DNA from: Hydrogenophaga palleronii_A
Lineage (GTDB): Bacteria; Pseudomonadota; Gammaproteobacteria; Burkholderiales; Burkholderiaceae_C
Reading direction: 5' to 3'
Assembly (NCBI RefSeq): GCF_031457455.1
Contig: NZ_JAVDWU010000002.1
Coordinates: 248,001 to 312,000, forward strand
DNA: 64,000 nt
Shown: positions 7,906 through 17,700 of the stretch, in pieces
How positions within the stretch are numbered: the first letter of the stretch is position 1
Layout of the letters: each line of letters begins with the position of its first letter
Position numbers and translations under genes: made by a program
Notes under the pieces: model-generated
The model's input: only the letters and a program-made list of their open reading frames with translations
What the model was told of the DNA's origin: nothing
Database searches by the model: none

Positions 7906-8871
7906 CTATTTTTTATACCCGTCCAGCATGGCCTGCCCTTCTGGGCCTGCTTTTTCCAGCCACTCCTTGAGCATGGTGTCGCCCACTTTCATCATGTCTG
8001 CCTTGAGCGTGGCCGATGGTGGTTCCACCGCCATGCCGTTCGCCTTGAGCACGGCCAGCGTATCGGTGTTGACCTTCTGCGACGCTGCCCAGCCGCGTGT
8101 TTCGGCATCGGCAGCGGCCTTGAGCACGGCATCCTGGGTGGCTTTGTCGAGTGCATCAAAGGCGCGCTTGTTGACGATGACGGCGTTCTTCGGCAACCAG
8201 GCCTGTACGTCGTAGTAAAACTTCAAATGTTCGTACAGCTTGCTGTCGACACCGGTGGCGCCGGAGGTCATGTTGGCCTCGACCGCGCCGGTGGCCAGGG
8301 CTTGCGACAGTTCGGCGGCCTGTACTGTCACGGGCTGGGCACCTACCAGCTCTGCGATGCGCGAAGTGGCGGGGCTGTAGGCGCGCCATTTGCTGCCCTT
8401 GAGGTCTGCCGCACTTGTGACTGCCTTCTTGCTGTAGATGCCTTGCGGTGGCCATGGCACGGTGTAGAGCAGCTGCATGCCCTGTTCGCCCAGCTTCTTC
8501 TCTAGGATGGGTTTCTGGGCCTTGTAGAGCTTCATCGCATCGTCGTAGCCGGTGGCCAGAAAGGGCAGGCCATCGGCGCCAAACATCTGCCATTCGTTCT
8601 GGTAAGCCGCCAGTAGGATCTCGCCAGCCTGGGCCTGTCCACCCTGCACCGCACGCTTGATTTCGGGTGCCTTGAAAAGCGACGCACCCGGGTGCACCGT
8701 GATCGCGAGTTTGCCGTCGGTGGCCTTGGCCACATCGCTGGCAAAAGTCGCGAGATTGACCGAGTGAAAGTTGGTGGCCGGGTAGGCCGCCGGCAGGTCC
8801 CATTTGGTTTGGGCTTGGGCAGCGGTGCCAAGGGCCAGGGCGGCAGCGAGCATTCCAAATTTGAACTTCAT
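7906..8871 (-). CDS. TRAP transporter substrate-binding protein (DctP type), system 1
   Basis: A 321-residue secreted protein with a cleavable signal (MKFKFGMLAAALALGTAAQA). TKWDLPAAYPATNFHSVN starts the mature protein, and SKWRAYSPATSRIAELVGA holds the conserved Arg region that usually contacts a carboxylate ligand. The first two-thirds run parallel to the binding proteins at 10891 and 13811, so the three are paralogues. The ATG at 8871 starts the signal peptide. It is divergent from the LysR gene across 130 bases, a likely shared control region. Confidence 0.9.
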   Translation of the reverse strand: MKFKFGMLAAALALGTAAQAQTKWDLPAAYPATNFHSVNLATFASDVAKATDGKLAITVHPGASLFKAPEIKRAVQGGQAQAGEILLAAYQNEWQMFGADGLPFLATGYDDAMKLYKAQKPILEKKLGEQGMQLLYTVPWPPQGIYSKKAVTSAADLKGSKWRAYSPATSRIAELVGAQPVTVQAAELSQALATGAVEANMTSGATGVDSKLYEHLKFYYDVQAWLPKNAVIVNKRAFDALDKATQDAVLKAAADAETRGWAASQKVNTDTLAVLKANGMAVEPPSATLKADMMKVGDTMLKEWLEKAGPEGQAMLDGYKK

Positions 8872-9001
8872 GGTTTCTCCGGGACAATGATTGAATGATG
8901 GGAAGCCAGAGCATAAATGCAAGTAGTGGGCCAGGCGTCAGGGTGTTTTCCCCTGTGCGGCGGTGCCCCGTGGGATGTCTGCAGCATCTCGGAGGCCTGA
9001 C

Positions 9002-9961
9002 GTGAACCTTCGTTTTGTCGAGGCCTTCTACTGGGTGGTCTCGCTCAAGAGCGTGACCAGGGCGGCGGAAAAGCTGTTTCTCACGCAGTCGGCCATGTCA
9101 AGTCGCATAGCCGCGCTCGAGGACGAGCTGGGGGTGCTGCTGCTGGACCGGCGCGACAAGCAGTTCCGGCTCACGGTGGCCGGCACGCGCTTCTTCACCT
9201 ATGCGCAGCGCTTGCTCGAGCTGCAGCGGGAAGCGAAAACCGAGATGGGGTCCGGTGCATCGCTGGCGGTTTCCATGCGCATCGGAGCCATTGAATCGGT
9301 GTTGCATTCCTGGTTGATTCCATGGATCGAGAAGCTGCGAGCCGATCACCCGGCGCTGGCGCTGGAGCTGACGGTGGAGACCACGCCCATTCTGGTGGAG
9401 CAGGTCCAGCGCGGAACGCAAGATCTCGTCTTCGCGGCCTTGCCCGCTTCGGCTGATGGCGTGCGCAGCAGAAGTCTGCCGCCCATGGACATGGTCTTCA
9501 TGGGTCACACACAGATGCATCGCAAGCGCCGCTACACCCTGGCCGAACTGGGTGAGTTCGAGATACTGACCTTCCAGCGAGGCTCGCTCCCGCATGTGGC
9601 TTTGCTGGATGTGTTCCGGCAGGAAGCGATCGAGCCCCGACGCATACACACCATCTCGTCCATCTCGGCCATGGTGCAGCTTGTGCAGGGCGGCTTTGGG
9701 GTGGCCACCCTGCCGCGCAAGGCGGTGGAGCGCATGCAGAACTACCCGAACCTTCGCCCCCTGAGTTGCGATACGTCGCTGCAACCCTTGCCCATTCATG
9801 CCAGCTACCGGACCGACCCCAGCACGGATGCGGTCGAGACGGTGGTGAAGTCGGCACTGGCCTTCCAGGCGGTGCATGCAGGTTCCGGTGGCCGGGCAAA
9901 GAGTGCACCAAACAGGCGCACGGCGCCCCTTGATGGATCATCGAAAAAATCGATGAAGTAA
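9002..9961 (+). CDS. LysR-family transcriptional regulator
   Basis: A 319-residue protein with the N-terminal winged helix-turn-helix (LRFVEAFYWVVSLKSVTRAAEKLFLTQSAMSSRIAALE) and an effector domain in which ISAMVQLVQGGFGVATLPR is the usual hinge/ligand segment. The GTG at 9002 is preferred because GGAGG (8991-8995) lies 6 bases ahead. An ATG at 8975 has no such site. It sits between two TRAP/5-oxoprolinase gene groups, one divergent and one downstream, so it probably senses the transported compound and controls both. The Lys/Ser-rich tail after residue about 300 is unusual. Confidence 0.9.
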   Translation: MNLRFVEAFYWVVSLKSVTRAAEKLFLTQSAMSSRIAALEDELGVLLLDRRDKQFRLTVAGTRFFTYAQRLLELQREAKTEMGSGASLAVSMRIGAIESVLHSWLIPWIEKLRADHPALALELTVETTPILVEQVQRGTQDLVFAALPASADGVRSRSLPPMDMVFMGHTQMHRKRRYTLAELGEFEILTFQRGSLPHVALLDVFRQEAIEPRRIHTISSISAMVQLVQGGFGVATLPRKAVERMQNYPNLRPLSCDTSLQPLPIHASYRTDPSTDAVETVVKSALAFQAVHAGSGGRAKSAPNRRTAPLDGSSKKSMK

Positions 9962-10052
9962 GAGAAATATTTTGAGTTTGAACTGAGGCGCCACGCACTC
10001 CACAATCCGCCCAACGTCATCACGGTGACATGTTCGGATAACAGGAGACGCA

Positions 10053-10877
10053 GTGAAGAACGAAAGCGAACAGGCGATCGCGGTGTTTGGCGCCGAAGGC
10101 TTGCAGACCGCAGCGCTGGTGCGAAGCCGGATCCGCAAGGGTCTGTGGACCTCGCACACCAGCGGTCTGGCCGATGAACATGTGCAGGGCAACCTGGTGA
10201 TCCTGCCCAAGGCGCAGGCTGACGATTTTCTGCTGTATTGCCAGCGCAACCCCAAACCCTGTCCGGTGCTCGCGGTGTCCAACCCGGGGGACCGCAGCCT
10301 GCCTACGCTGGGTGCGGACATCGACATCGCCACCGATGTTCCGCGCTACCGCGTGTGGCGCGATGGCGAACTGGTGAATGAGCCCACCGACATCACGGCG
10401 TTGTGGCGCGACGATCTGGTGAGTTTCGTGATTGGCTGCTCGTTTTCTTTCGAACAGGCGTTGATGGAAGCGGGACTTACCCTGCGGCATGTGGAGCAGG
10501 GGCGCAACGTGGCCATGTTCCGCACCAACATTCCTACACAGCCCGCAGGACCTTTTTCAGGGCCGCTGGTGGTGACCATGCGACCCCTGCGCGCCAGTGC
10601 CGTGATTCGCGCGGTGCAGATCACTTCCCGCTTTCCCAATGTTCATGGCGCGCCGGTGCACATCGGTGATCCCTCCCTGATCGGCATTGCCGACCTCGCC
10701 CGCCCTGACTACGGCGATGCGGTCGACGTGATGCCCGATGAACTGCCCGTGTTCTGGGCCTGTGGCGTCACGCCGCAGGCCGCGATCCAGCAGGCCCGCC
10801 CCGCGTTCTGCATCACCCATGCCCCCGGCGCGATGCTGATCACCGATCTCCTCAACCACCAACTCGCCAGTTTTTAA
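10053..10877 (+). CDS. DUF1445 putative hydro-lyase (YcsI/D-glutamate cyclase-like)
   Basis: A 274-residue soluble protein. The motif SFVIGCSFSFEQALMEAGL and the C-terminal CITHAPGAMLITDL are hallmarks of the DUF1445 (YcsI) family. In Bacillus the family member ycsI lies in the kip operon beside 5-oxoprolinase genes, and a DUF1445 domain is part of the animal D-glutamate cyclase. Here it is followed by a TRAP system and 5-oxoprolinase, which supports a role in 5-oxoproline or D-glutamate metabolism. The GTG at 10053 follows AGGAG (10043-10047). The reaction it catalyses is inferred from context only. Confidence 0.8.
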   Translation: MKNESEQAIAVFGAEGLQTAALVRSRIRKGLWTSHTSGLADEHVQGNLVILPKAQADDFLLYCQRNPKPCPVLAVSNPGDRSLPTLGADIDIATDVPRYRVWRDGELVNEPTDITALWRDDLVSFVIGCSFSFEQALMEAGLTLRHVEQGRNVAMFRTNIPTQPAGPFSGPLVVTMRPLRASAVIRAVQITSRFPNVHGAPVHIGDPSLIGIADLARPDYGDAVDVMPDELPVFWACGVTPQAAIQQARPAFCITHAPGAMLITDLLNHQLASF

Positions 10878-10890
10878 CCAGGAGCCTCCG

Positions 10891-11856
10891 ATGAAGAAAA
10901 CCCTGTTCTGCCTCACCGCCGTCGCCTTTGCCTGTGCTGCTTCTGCCCAGACCAAATGGGATCTGCCTACCGGCTACTCGGCCAACAGCTTCCAGACCCA
11001 GAACGTTCAGCAGTTCGCCGATGAAGTGGACAAGCTCACCAACGGCAAGCTCAAGATCACGGTTCACGCCGGTGGTTCGCTCTACAAGGCCAACGAGATC
11101 AAACGCGCGGTGCAGACCGGGCAAGTGCCCGCGGCCGAGTTCATCCTCTCCGGTGCGGCCAACGAAAATCCTTTGTTCGGTGTGGACTCGATTCCCTTCC
11201 TGGCCACCAGCTATGCCGCGTCCAAACGTCTGTACGAAGCCGCCAAGCCGGCGCAGGACAAGCTGCTGGCCTCGCAAGGCATGAAGGTGCTGTTTACCGT
11301 GCCGTGGCCAGGCCAGTCGCTGTACTCGATCAAGCCTGTGAACAGCCCGGCCGACTTTGCCGGCACCAAGATGCGCGCCTACAACCCGGCCACCACGCGC
11401 ATTGCGCAGTTGCTCAAGGCGCAGCCAGTGACCATCCAGCTCGCCGAGTTGCCCCAGGCCCTGGCCACCGGCGGTGTGCAGAACTTCCTGACCTCCAGCG
11501 CCAGCGGTGTCGAGAGCAAGCTGCACGAGCAGGTGAAGCACTTCTATCCGGTCAGCGCCTGGTTGCCGCGCAATGCCACGGTGGTGAACCAGAAGGCTTT
11601 TGATGAGCTTGATAAGGCCACACAGGACGCCGTGCTGAAGGCGGCCATGAACGCCGAGCAGCGCGGCTGGATCACCAGCGAGCGGCTCGACGGTGAATAC
11701 ATCAAGGAACTGGGCGCCAAGGGCATGACCATTGCCCAGCCTTCGGAGGCCATCAAGAAGGAACTCGCCGTCATTGGCGACACCATGACCGCCGAATGGC
11801 TCAAGACCGCCGGGCCTGATGGCCAGGCCGTGATCGACGCCTACCGCGGCCGTTGA
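10891..11856 (+). CDS. TRAP transporter substrate-binding protein (DctP type), system 2
   Basis: A 321-residue secreted protein with signal MKKTLFCLTAVAFACAASAQ. The mature start TKWDLPTGYSANSFQTQNV and segment TKMRAYNPATTRIAQLLKA are near copies of the system 1 protein. It lies 13 bases after the DUF1445 gene behind AGGAGCC, so it is in the same operon. It is the likely primary receptor for the permease genes that follow. Confidence 0.92.
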   Translation: MKKTLFCLTAVAFACAASAQTKWDLPTGYSANSFQTQNVQQFADEVDKLTNGKLKITVHAGGSLYKANEIKRAVQTGQVPAAEFILSGAANENPLFGVDSIPFLATSYAASKRLYEAAKPAQDKLLASQGMKVLFTVPWPGQSLYSIKPVNSPADFAGTKMRAYNPATTRIAQLLKAQPVTIQLAELPQALATGGVQNFLTSSASGVESKLHEQVKHFYPVSAWLPRNATVVNQKAFDELDKATQDAVLKAAMNAEQRGWITSERLDGEYIKELGAKGMTIAQPSEAIKKELAVIGDTMTAEWLKTAGPDGQAVIDAYRGR

Positions 11857-11945
11857 TCCTCCGCAGTGCGGCGAGCGTACCGGCAAGCCGGCCGCCCCGT
11901 CGCCTGCCTCTCCCACTGAATTGAAGACCGAACCAGGAGCGTGCG

Positions 11946-12458
11946 GTGTCCAGACTCGTCTATGCGTTTTATCAGGGCCTGCTGGCACTGTCCTGTCTGT
12001 CCATGCTCGCTGCCTTCGGTTCGGTGGCGCTCGGGGTGGTGGCCAGGCAGGCGCAGTGGGACATTCCCGGGCTTGACGCCTATGCCGGCTACGCGATCGT
12101 CTGTGCGCTGTTTCTGGCGCTGCCGGCCACGCTGGCCAGCGGTGATCACATTCGCGTCACCCTTGTGCTGGACCGCTTGCCGCCGTCGCTTCGGGGCGCG
12201 ATGGAGTGGTTTTGTCTGGGTGCGGGTCTGCTGGTGACAGGTCTCATGGCCTGGTTCTCCGCGCGGCTGGCGTGGCAATCGTACGTGTACCACGACGTGT
12301 CGCCCGCAGCCGATGTGACGCCGCTGTGGATGCCACAAATGGGCCTGGTGCTGGGCAGCATCGGATTTGCCATGGCGTTTGTGCACGCCATTGTGTTGCG
12401 CTGGCAGGGCGGCGACTTCATGGCCAAGAGCGGCGACGAAGCCGCCCGTGCCGAATAA
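11946..12458 (+). CDS. TRAP transporter small permease (DctQ type), system 2
   Basis: A 170-residue four-helix protein with GLDAYAGYAIVCALFLALPATLASGDHIRVTLV, parallel to the system 1 small permease (GEHIRV there, GDHIRV here). The start is GTG at 11946 after ACCAGGAG. A gap of 89 bases from the binding-protein gene contains short G/C-rich dyads. Both small permeases share the C-terminal segment ADATPLWIPQ / ADVTPLWMPQ, further evidence of duplication. Confidence 0.9.
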   Translation: MSRLVYAFYQGLLALSCLSMLAAFGSVALGVVARQAQWDIPGLDAYAGYAIVCALFLALPATLASGDHIRVTLVLDRLPPSLRGAMEWFCLGAGLLVTGLMAWFSARLAWQSYVYHDVSPAADVTPLWMPQMGLVLGSIGFAMAFVHAIVLRWQGGDFMAKSGDEAARAE

Positions 12459-12491
12459 CAGCGGCCTGGTGCCGTGAAGAAGAAAGAAAAT

Positions 12492-13784
12492 ATGGACGTC
12501 GTGATCGCACTGGCACTGATGGTGCTGCTGTTTGCCATTCTTGGATCGGGCCTATGGATCGGCCTTTCCCTGACGGCGGTGGCCTACATCGGCATGGAAC
12601 TCTTCACCTCTCGCCCGGTGGGCGACAGCATGATGCTTACCATCTGGAGCCACACCTCCAGCTGGACCCTCACCGCCTTGCCACTGTTCCTGTGGATGGG
12701 TGAAATCCTCTTCCGCAGCAAACTCACCGACGACATGTTCAAGGGCCTGGCGCCCTGGTTGGAAAGCCTGCCGGGCCGACTGCTGCACACCAACGTGGTG
12801 GGTTGCACCATCTTTGCGGCCATCTCCGGTTCTTCGGCCGCCACTTGCGCCACCGTGGGCAAGATCACGCTGCCCGAACTGCAGAAGCGCGGTTATCCGG
12901 AAGAAATGTCGGTGGGCACGCTGGCCGGCGCCAGCACCCTGGGCCTGCTCATACCGCCGTCCATCATCCTGATCGTCTATGGCGTGGCGGCGAATGTGTC
13001 GATCGCCAAGTTGTTTCTGGCGGGCGTGGTGCCCGGGCTGCTGCTGGCCGCGCTGTTCATGGGCTACATCATGGTGTGGTCGCTGTTCAACCGGGACAAA
13101 GTGCCCGCTGCCGGCATCCGCATGAGCTTTCTCCAGAAGGTGGCGGCGGCGCGCCACCTGATTCCGGTGGTGGTGCTGATCGGGCTGGTGCTGGGAGGCA
13201 TTTACAGCGGCATTGCCACCGCCACCGAGGCGGCGGCGGTGGGGGTAGCAGGTGCGCTGGCGCTCTCCGCCATTGAAGGCTCGCTGAACTGGAGCCGGTT
13301 CAAGGAAGGGTTGGTGGCGGCCTGCAAGGTGTACTGCATGATCGGCCTCATCCTCGCCGGCGCCGCTTTCCTCACCCTGGCCATGGGCTTCATCGGGCTG
13401 CCCAGGCACGTGGCGGAGTTCATTGGTGACCTGAACCTCTCGCCCTTCGTGCTGATGCTGCTGCTGATCGTGTTCTTCATCGCGCTCGGCTGTTTCCTGG
13501 ACGGCATTTCCATGGTGGTGCTCACGATTGCCGTGCTGCTGCCCACGGTGGAGGCCGCAGGCTTTGACCTGATCTGGTTCGGCATCTTCATCGTGCTGGT
13601 GGTGGAGATGGCGCAGATCACACCGCCGGTGGGGTTCAACCTGTTCGTTCTGCAGGGGCTGACGCGGCGCGAAGTGACCTGGATTGCGAGAACGGCGCTG
13701 CCGCTGTTCCTGCTTATGGTGTTTGCGGTCATCACGACCTACTTTGTGCCCGAGCTGGTGCTCTGGTTGCCGAACCGGGCCTGA
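12492..13784 (+). CDS. TRAP transporter large permease (DctM type), system 2
   Basis: A 430-residue membrane protein with the same order of motifs as system 1: LFLWMGEILFRS, GCTIFAAISGSSAATCATVG, LGLLIPPSIILIVYG and AQITPPVGFNLFVLQG. The ATG at 12492 aligns with the start of its paralogue. A GTG at 12474 would add six residues (MKKKEN) and cannot be excluded. It forms the ion-driven uptake channel with the small permease just upstream. Confidence 0.92.
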   Translation: MDVVIALALMVLLFAILGSGLWIGLSLTAVAYIGMELFTSRPVGDSMMLTIWSHTSSWTLTALPLFLWMGEILFRSKLTDDMFKGLAPWLESLPGRLLHTNVVGCTIFAAISGSSAATCATVGKITLPELQKRGYPEEMSVGTLAGASTLGLLIPPSIILIVYGVAANVSIAKLFLAGVVPGLLLAALFMGYIMVWSLFNRDKVPAAGIRMSFLQKVAAARHLIPVVVLIGLVLGGIYSGIATATEAAAVGVAGALALSAIEGSLNWSRFKEGLVAACKVYCMIGLILAGAAFLTLAMGFIGLPRHVAEFIGDLNLSPFVLMLLLIVFFIALGCFLDGISMVVLTIAVLLPTVEAAGFDLIWFGIFIVLVVEMAQITPPVGFNLFVLQGLTRREVTWIARTALPLFLLMVFAVITTYFVPELVLWLPNRA

Positions 13785-13810
13785 TCCACCTTCCGAAAAA
13801 GGAGCCTCCC

Positions 13811-14773
13811 ATGAAATGGATTGTTCTGGTTGCGCTGGCCGCAGCCTCGGTGGCGCACGCCCAGACCCAGTGGAAACTGGCCACCGGCTACCGGGCCGAG
13901 TCCTTTCACACCGAGAACATCGCGCAGTTCGCCCGCGACGTGGAGCGGGCCACGAATGGCGCCCTGCGCATCGAGGTGCACCCGAACAACACGCTCTTGA
14001 AGCTGCCCGAGATTCCGCAGGCGGTGCAATCCGGCCAGGTGCAGGCCGGTGAAACCATCATGACCAACATGGTGGCTGATCTGCCCATCGCGGGTGCCGA
14101 TGCCATTCCATTTGTGGTCGGCAGTTACACAGACGCTCGCAGGCTCTGGGACCTGCAGCGGCCCCTTATTGCCAAGCACTTCTCCCAGCGAGGGCTGATG
14201 CCGCTGTACGCCGTGCCATGGCCGCCACAGGGGCTCTTCACCAAATCGCCGGTGCAGTCACCTGCCGATTTCAATGGAAAGCGCATGCGCACGTACAACC
14301 TGTCCACCCGGCGCATTGCCCAGATGCTGGGCGCCGAACCGGTCGACGTGCCCATGGTGGAGGTCAACCAGGCGCTCGCAGGCGGCAGGATCGACAGCAT
14401 GATCACCTCGGCCATCACTGGCGTGGAGAACCAGGTTTGGGGGCAGATCGGCCATTACTACACCATCAACGCCTGGTTCCCAAAGAACATCGTCTTCGTC
14501 AACCTCAAGGCGGTCGAAGCCTTGCCGCCTGCGGTGCGCGAGGCGGTGCTGTCCGCGGCCAAAGAAGCCGAGTCGCGTGGCTGGGCCATGAGCCAGCAGG
14601 TGGCCGAGGCTTCTACCCGGGAACTTGAGCTCAAGGGCATGAAGGTGGGCCGGATTTCCCCCAGCTTCGAAGCCGAGCTCAAGCGCCTGGGCGAACGTTT
14701 TTCCCGTGAGTGGGTGCAGTCGGTTGGCAATGAGGCCAACGTCATCTTTGTGCCCTACTACTTTCAACGCTAA
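13811..14773 (+). CDS. TRAP transporter substrate-binding protein (DctP type), third copy
   Basis: A 320-residue secreted protein with a short signal (MKWIVLVALAAASVAHA). The mature part starts TQWKLATGYRAESFHTENI, and the core KRMRTYNLSTRRIAQMLGA differs from the other two copies (RAYSPATSR / RAYNPATTR), so ligand preference may differ. AAAGGAGCC precedes the ATG. It lies 26 bases after the system 2 large permease and 11 bases before 5-oxoprolinase, so it is embedded in the operon without permeases of its own. It may share those of system 1 or 2. Confidence 0.9.
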   Translation: MKWIVLVALAAASVAHAQTQWKLATGYRAESFHTENIAQFARDVERATNGALRIEVHPNNTLLKLPEIPQAVQSGQVQAGETIMTNMVADLPIAGADAIPFVVGSYTDARRLWDLQRPLIAKHFSQRGLMPLYAVPWPPQGLFTKSPVQSPADFNGKRMRTYNLSTRRIAQMLGAEPVDVPMVEVNQALAGGRIDSMITSAITGVENQVWGQIGHYYTINAWFPKNIVFVNLKAVEALPPAVREAVLSAAKEAESRGWAMSQQVAEASTRELELKGMKVGRISPSFEAELKRLGERFSREWVQSVGNEANVIFVPYYFQR

Positions 14774-14784
14774 AGTCCCTCATC

Positions 14785-17700
14785 ATGCAAGACACGACAC
14801 CCCCCACAGGCAACCGCTGGCAGTTCTGGATCGACCGGGGCGGCACATTCACCGACATCGTGGCGAAGAAACCGTTGCCCGATGGAAGCTGCACACTGAT
14901 CACCCACAAGCTGCTGTCCGAAAACCCGGAGCAGTACCGTGACGCGGCGGTGGCCGGCATTCGCCACCTGCTGGGGCTGAAGCCCGGTGAACTGGTGACG
15001 CCAGAGCAGGTGGAGTGCGTGAAGATGGGCACCACCGTGGCCACCAATGCCTTGCTCGAACGAAAAGGTGAGCGCACGTTGCTGGTGACCACGCGCGGTT
15101 TCCGCGATGCGCTGCGCATCGCCTACCAGAACCGTCCACGCCTGTTTGATCGCCACATCGTGCTGCCTGAATTGCTCTACAGCGAGGTGATCGAAGCCCG
15201 GGAGCGCATGGGTGCTGTGGGTGAGCTGGTGCAGCCACTGGATGAAGCCGCATTGCGCGACGACTTGATCGCCGCTCACGGTCGCGGACTTCGCAGCGTG
15301 GCTGTCGTGTTCATGCACGGCTACCGTTTCACCGAGCACGAACGCATCGCCAGCCGCATCGCGCGCGAGGTGGGTTTCACGCAGGTGAGCGCCTCGCACG
15401 AAACCAGCCCGATGATGAAGTTCGTGAGCCGGGGCGACACCACCGTGGTCGACGCTTACCTCTCACCCATCCTGCGCCGCTATGTGGACCAGGTGGCAGC
15501 CGAGATGCCTGGCGTGAAATTGTTCTTCATGCAGTCGTCCGGCGGTCTGACTGACGCCCGCGCGTTCCAGGGCAAAGACGCCATTCTCTCTGGCCCGGCG
15601 GGCGGCATCGTGGGCATGGCACGCACCGCCGGTCTGGCTGGGCACGAGAAAGTCATCGGCTTTGACATGGGGGGCACCTCCACAGACGTCTCGCACTACG
15701 CGGGCGAATTTGAGCGTGAATTCGAGACCCAGGTCGCCGGGGTGCGCATGCGCGCACCCATGATGAGCATCCACACCGTGGCCGCGGGTGGAGGCTCCAT
15801 CCTGTCTTTTGATGGATCGCGTTTCCGCGTGGGACCGGAAAGCGCCGGCGCCAATCCCGGGCCGGCGAGCTACCGCCGTGGCGGCCCGCTGGCGGTGACG
15901 GACGCCAACGTGATGACCGGCAAGATCCAGCCACACCATTTTCCCAAGGTGTTCGGACCCGGGGCCGACGAATCGCTGAGCCATGAGGCGGTGAAAGCGA
16001 AGTTCGAAGAGCTGGCGACGCAGACCGGTCGCAAGCCTGAAGAGGTGGCCGAAGGCTTCATCAACATCGCCGTGCAGCAGATGGCCAATGCCATCAAGAA
16101 GATTTCGGTGGCACGCGGCTACGACGTCACCCGCTACACCCTGCAATGTTTCGGCGGGGCAGGGGGGCAGCACGCCTGCCTGGTGGCCGACGCGCTGGGC
16201 ATGACACGCGTGTTCGTGCATCCTTTGGCCGGCGTGTTGAGCGCCTACGGCATGGGCCTGGCCGACCAGAACGTGATCCGTGAGGAGGCCGTTGAGTTGC
16301 CCCTGGAGGCCAACGCCTTGCCGCTGGTTGCTGACCAGCTCGACAAGCTGGCCGCCGCTGCACAGGGAGAGCTGGAAAGCCAGCAGGTCAGTGCAGGGCC
16401 CATCATCCTGCACCATCGCGTGCATGTTCGGTATGAAGGCAGCGACGCGGCGCTGGTGGTGCCGTTTGGCGATCTGGCCGCCATACAGGCTGGGTTCGAG
16501 GTGGCCTACCGCCAGCGGTTCGCATTCCTCATGCAGGGGAAGCGGCTGGTGATCGAAGCCGTGTCGGTCGAAGCCGTGATCGCAGGCGACGCGCCAAACG
16601 AACCCCGCTTCGACACCTTCGAGGCACGCGAAGTCCCCCGCCGCGAGACCGTGCGCATGTACTCCGGCGGCCAGTGGTTTGACGCGGCACTGGTGGTGCG
16701 CGAAGACCTGCGACCTGGCGATGTGATTCCCGGACCGGCCATCATTGCCGAGAAGAACGCCACCACGGTGGTGGAGCCCGGCTGGGAGGCTGTGCTCACC
16801 GCGCTTGATCATCTGGTGCTGGACCGCCGGATCCCGCGCAACGCCTCTTTTGCGGTGGGTACCACGGCCGACCCTGTGCTGCTCGAAGTGTTCAACAACC
16901 TGTTCATGAACATTGCCGAGCAGATGGGCTTGCAGTTGCAGAACACGGCCTACTCGGTCAACATCAAGGAGCGGCTCGACTTCAGCTGCGCGCTGTTCGA
17001 CGCCGAAGGCAACCTGATCGCCAACGCACCGCACATGCCGGTGCATCTGGGCTCCATGGGTGAAAGCATCAAGACCGTGATCCGCGAAAACGCGGGCAAG
17101 ATGCAGCCGGGCGATGTGTACGCCCTGAATGATCCCTACCACGGAGGCACGCACCTGCCCGATGTCACCGTCATCACGCCGGTGTATCTCGCCGCAGCGG
17201 GGAACGACAAGCCTCTGTTCTACGTGGGCAGCCGTGGCCACCACGCCGACATCGGAGGCACCACCCCTGGCTCCATGCCCCCGTTCTCCACCCGCATCGA
17301 GGAAGAAGGCGTGCAGATCAACAACGTCAAGCTGGTGGACAAGGGCATGCTGCGCGAAGCCGAAATGATCGCGTTGCTGCAGAGCGGTGAATACCCTTCG
17401 CGCAACCCGCAGCAGAACATGGCCGATCTCAAGGCACAGATCGCCGCCAACGAGAAGGGTGTGCAGGAACTGCGCAAGATGGTCGACCAGTTCGGCCTGG
17501 ACGTGGTGCAGGCCTACATGGGTCATGTGCAGGACAACGCCGAGGAGTCGGTGCGACGCGTCATCACGCGTTTGAAAGACGGTGAATACACGTTGCCGCT
17601 GGACAATGGTGCACAGATCCGGGTGGCCATTCGCGTGGACACCCAAGCCCGTAGCGCCGAGATCGACTTCACCGGCACCTCCGAGCAGCAACTCAACAAC

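Noticed and set aside
15463..17691. A 742-residue open frame on the minus strand
   Set aside because: It lies wholly opposite the 5-oxoprolinase gene, is His/Val-rich as expected of a mirror frame in high-GC DNA, and has no domain.
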